Positions 5,316-6,604 of a stretch of 6,604 bases of DNA are shown here, piece after piece. The DNA is taken from the NCBI GenBank assembly GCA_934636065.1, contig CAKTZW010000108.1, positions 1 through 6,604 of the forward strand. Reading direction: 5' to 3'. Below the pieces are notes generated by a model. That model had not been told where the DNA came from. It did not search any database and was given only the letters and a program-made list of their open reading frames with translations. Made by a program: the position numbers and the translations under genes. Source of the stretch: an uncultured Labedella sp. (GTDB lineage Bacteria; Actinomycetota; Actinomycetes; Actinomycetales; Microbacteriaceae). Position 1 is the first letter of the stretch, and each line of letters begins with the position of its first letter.

Positions 5316-6383
5316 ATGGCACAGGACGGAACCAGCGGCACGGATCTCGCCGCTGCCGGCGACCACGACGGGACGCCTGCCGTCTCGACGGGTACGGCCG
5401 TGGTGTCCTCCGACGCCGTCCGCGACCCCGGACTGCCCCCGCACCGGCTGCGCGTCACCGACACGGACCCGAAGAAGGCCAAGAACGCCGAGCGCGCCGT
5501 CTACACGCTCTTCTACCTCTCGCTCGCCGGCAGTATCTTCGCCGTGGCGGCGTACATGGCGTTCCCGATCGTCCCGGAGGACCTGCTATCCGTCCGCATG
5601 AACAACATGTTCATCGGCATCGGCATGACGCTCGCCCTCCTCGGCATCGGCATCGGAGCCGTCCACTGGGGCAAGGCGCTCATGGCCGATCACGAGGCCA
5701 TCGACGTGCGTCACCCGGTGCGCGGCACCGACGCGACCCGGGCTCGTGCCGTCGAGATCTTCGACGAGGCCAACACGGAGAGCGGCTTCGGTCGTCGCTC
5801 CCTCATCCGCAACACCCTGATCGGCTCCCTCATCGCGTTCCCGCTCCCCGCCGTCGTGCTCTTCCGCGGCCTGGCGCCCGAGGGTGAGGACCCGGTCGAA
5901 CTGCTCAGCCACACCATGTGGGAGGCCGGCACGCGGCTCGCGCGCGACCCCGACGGCACGCCGATCAAGGCGTCGGACGTCACAATCGGCTCCGTCTTCC
6001 ACGTCATCCCCGAGAACCTCCCCGGTTCCGAGCACATGATCGAGGAGAAGACGAAGGCGATCGTCCTCCTCATGCGGCTCAAGCCGGAGGACCTCATCGA
6101 GGAGGAGTCCAAGAAGGACTGGTCGTACAACGGCATCGTCGCCTACTCGAAGGTCTGCACGCACGTCGGCTGCCCCGTCGCCCTCTATGAGCAGCAGACC
6201 CACCACCTGCTGTGCCCGTGCCACCAGTCGCAGTTCGACGTGGCCAACCACGCTGCCGTGATCTTCGGTCCGGCCGCTCGACCCCTCCCCCAGCTCCCGA
6301 TCGCCGTCGACGACGAGGGGTACCTCGTCGCGCAGAGCGACTTCACCGAGCCCGTGGGACCGTCCTTCTGGGAGCGTCACTGA
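5316..6383 (+). CDS. qcrA: QcrA: Rieske iron-sulfur subunit of the bcc complex
   Basis: This 355-residue Rieske protein accepts an electron from menaquinol and hands it to QcrC. A 57-residue polar N-terminus is followed by three transmembrane helices (about 60-86, 96-118 and 165-187), the actinobacterial architecture. The C-terminal Rieske domain carries CTHVGC (281-286) and CPCHQSQFD (300-308). Cys281, His283, Cys300 and His303 should hold the 2Fe-2S cluster, with Cys286-Cys302 as the stabilising disulfide. FGPAARPLPQLPI (317-329) and the ending GPSFWERH are also typical. A twin arginine (Arg160-Arg161) precedes the third helix, consistent with the known dual Sec/Tat insertion of Streptomyces QcrA. 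AAGGAG lies four bases before the ATG. Its TGA overlaps the qcrB ATG by one base. Confidence 0.97.
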   Translation: MAQDGTSGTDLAAAGDHDGTPAVSTGTAVVSSDAVRDPGLPPHRLRVTDTDPKKAKNAERAVYTLFYLSLAGSIFAVAAYMAFPIVPEDLLSVRMNNMFIGIGMTLALLGIGIGAVHWGKALMADHEAIDVRHPVRGTDATRARAVEIFDEANTESGFGRRSLIRNTLIGSLIAFPLPAVVLFRGLAPEGEDPVELLSHTMWEAGTRLARDPDGTPIKASDVTIGSVFHVIPENLPGSEHMIEEKTKAIVLLMRLKPEDLIEEESKKDWSYNGIVAYSKVCTHVGCPVALYEQQTHHLLCPCHQSQFDVANHAAVIFGPAARPLPQLPIAVDDEGYLVAQSDFTEPVGPSFWERH

Positions 6384-6604
6384 TGAGCACGTCCACCGCA
6401 ACGCGGCCCACGACGGCCGTCGAGAAGAAGTCCGGCGGCTTCACCGCCGCCGCGTCGAACTACCTCGACGAGCGCACGTCGATCTCCGCGGTCGTCAAGG
6501 AGTTCGGCCGCAAGGTCTTCCCCGATCACTGGTCCTTCCTCCTGGGCGAGGTCGCCCTGTACAGCTTCGTCGCGATCCTGCTCTCGGGTACCTTCCTGAC
6601 GTTC
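6383..6604 (+). CDS. qcrB: QcrB: cytochrome b subunit of the bcc complex (5' part only)
   Basis: The first 74 codons of cytochrome b are present, and the gene runs off the right edge without a stop. QcrB holds the two b hemes and the menaquinol sites of the bcc complex. Seen here are a polar N-terminus (1-48) and the block DHWSFLLGEVALYSF (48-62), followed by the start of the first membrane helix (about 55-74). This block is characteristic of actinobacterial QcrB. The heme-ligand histidines lie beyond the window. The ATG overlaps the qcrA stop (TGATG), with GGGAG at 6370-6374 eight bases upstream, indicating coupled translation. Confidence 0.93.
   Translation, partial: MSTSTATRPTTAVEKKSGGFTAAASNYLDERTSISAVVKEFGRKVFPDHWSFLLGEVALYSFVAILLSGTFLTF

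Noticed and set aside
3712..5444. Long minus-strand frames opposite ctaE and qcrC
   Set aside because: They are antisense to clear CtaE and QcrC genes, with charged repetitive translations and no ribosome-binding sites.
1..6604. Mobile elements, CRISPR arrays, tRNA or rRNA genes
   Set aside because: No transposase-like product, terminal repeats, regularly spaced repeats or tRNA/rRNA-like sequences were found; almost all sequence is accounted for by known protein families.

Overview
The window is GC-rich (by eye well over 60 percent G+C), densely coding DNA with GTG as well as ATG starts and strong third-position GC. Its gene content points to a high-GC Gram-positive actinobacterium. The ctaE-qcrC-qcrA-qcrB cluster with a diheme QcrC and a three-helix QcrA is diagnostic of the phylum. 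I would guess the Microbacteriaceae or a relative, but the sequence does not prove that rank.

Left part (about 1-2500, minus strand): a PTS-dependent dihydroxyacetone kinase operon, transcribed leftwards as dhaK (1498-2499), dhaL (822-1454), dhaM-HPr (100-825). DhaK binds dihydroxyacetone covalently and DhaL carries the ADP cofactor. DhaM is a phosphocarrier, here fused to its own HPr domain, that recharges DhaL with phosphate ultimately from PEP. Two GC-rich dyads follow dhaM, and a possible further gene starts at the left edge.

Middle (2586-3653, minus strand): trpD, anthranilate phosphoribosyltransferase, standing apart from other trp genes. A gap of about 85 bp with a 10-bp direct repeat separates it from dhaK.

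Right part (3796-6604, plus strand): ctaE (cytochrome oxidase subunit III), qcrC (diheme cytochrome c), qcrA (Rieske protein) and the first 74 codons of qcrB (cytochrome b). They form one closely spaced operon for the menaquinol:oxygen bcc-aa3 respiratory supercomplex. The divergent trpD/ctaE arrangement is the one known from mycobacteria and other actinobacteria.

The 142-bp divergent region between trpD and ctaE is the most interesting non-coding stretch. Each gene has a -10-like hexamer exactly six bases before its start codon, which suggests leaderless mRNAs on both sides. A perfect 9-bp inverted repeat overlaps the trpD -10. I found no mobile element, RNA gene, CRISPR array or evidence of a wholly new system; all main genes belong to known families.
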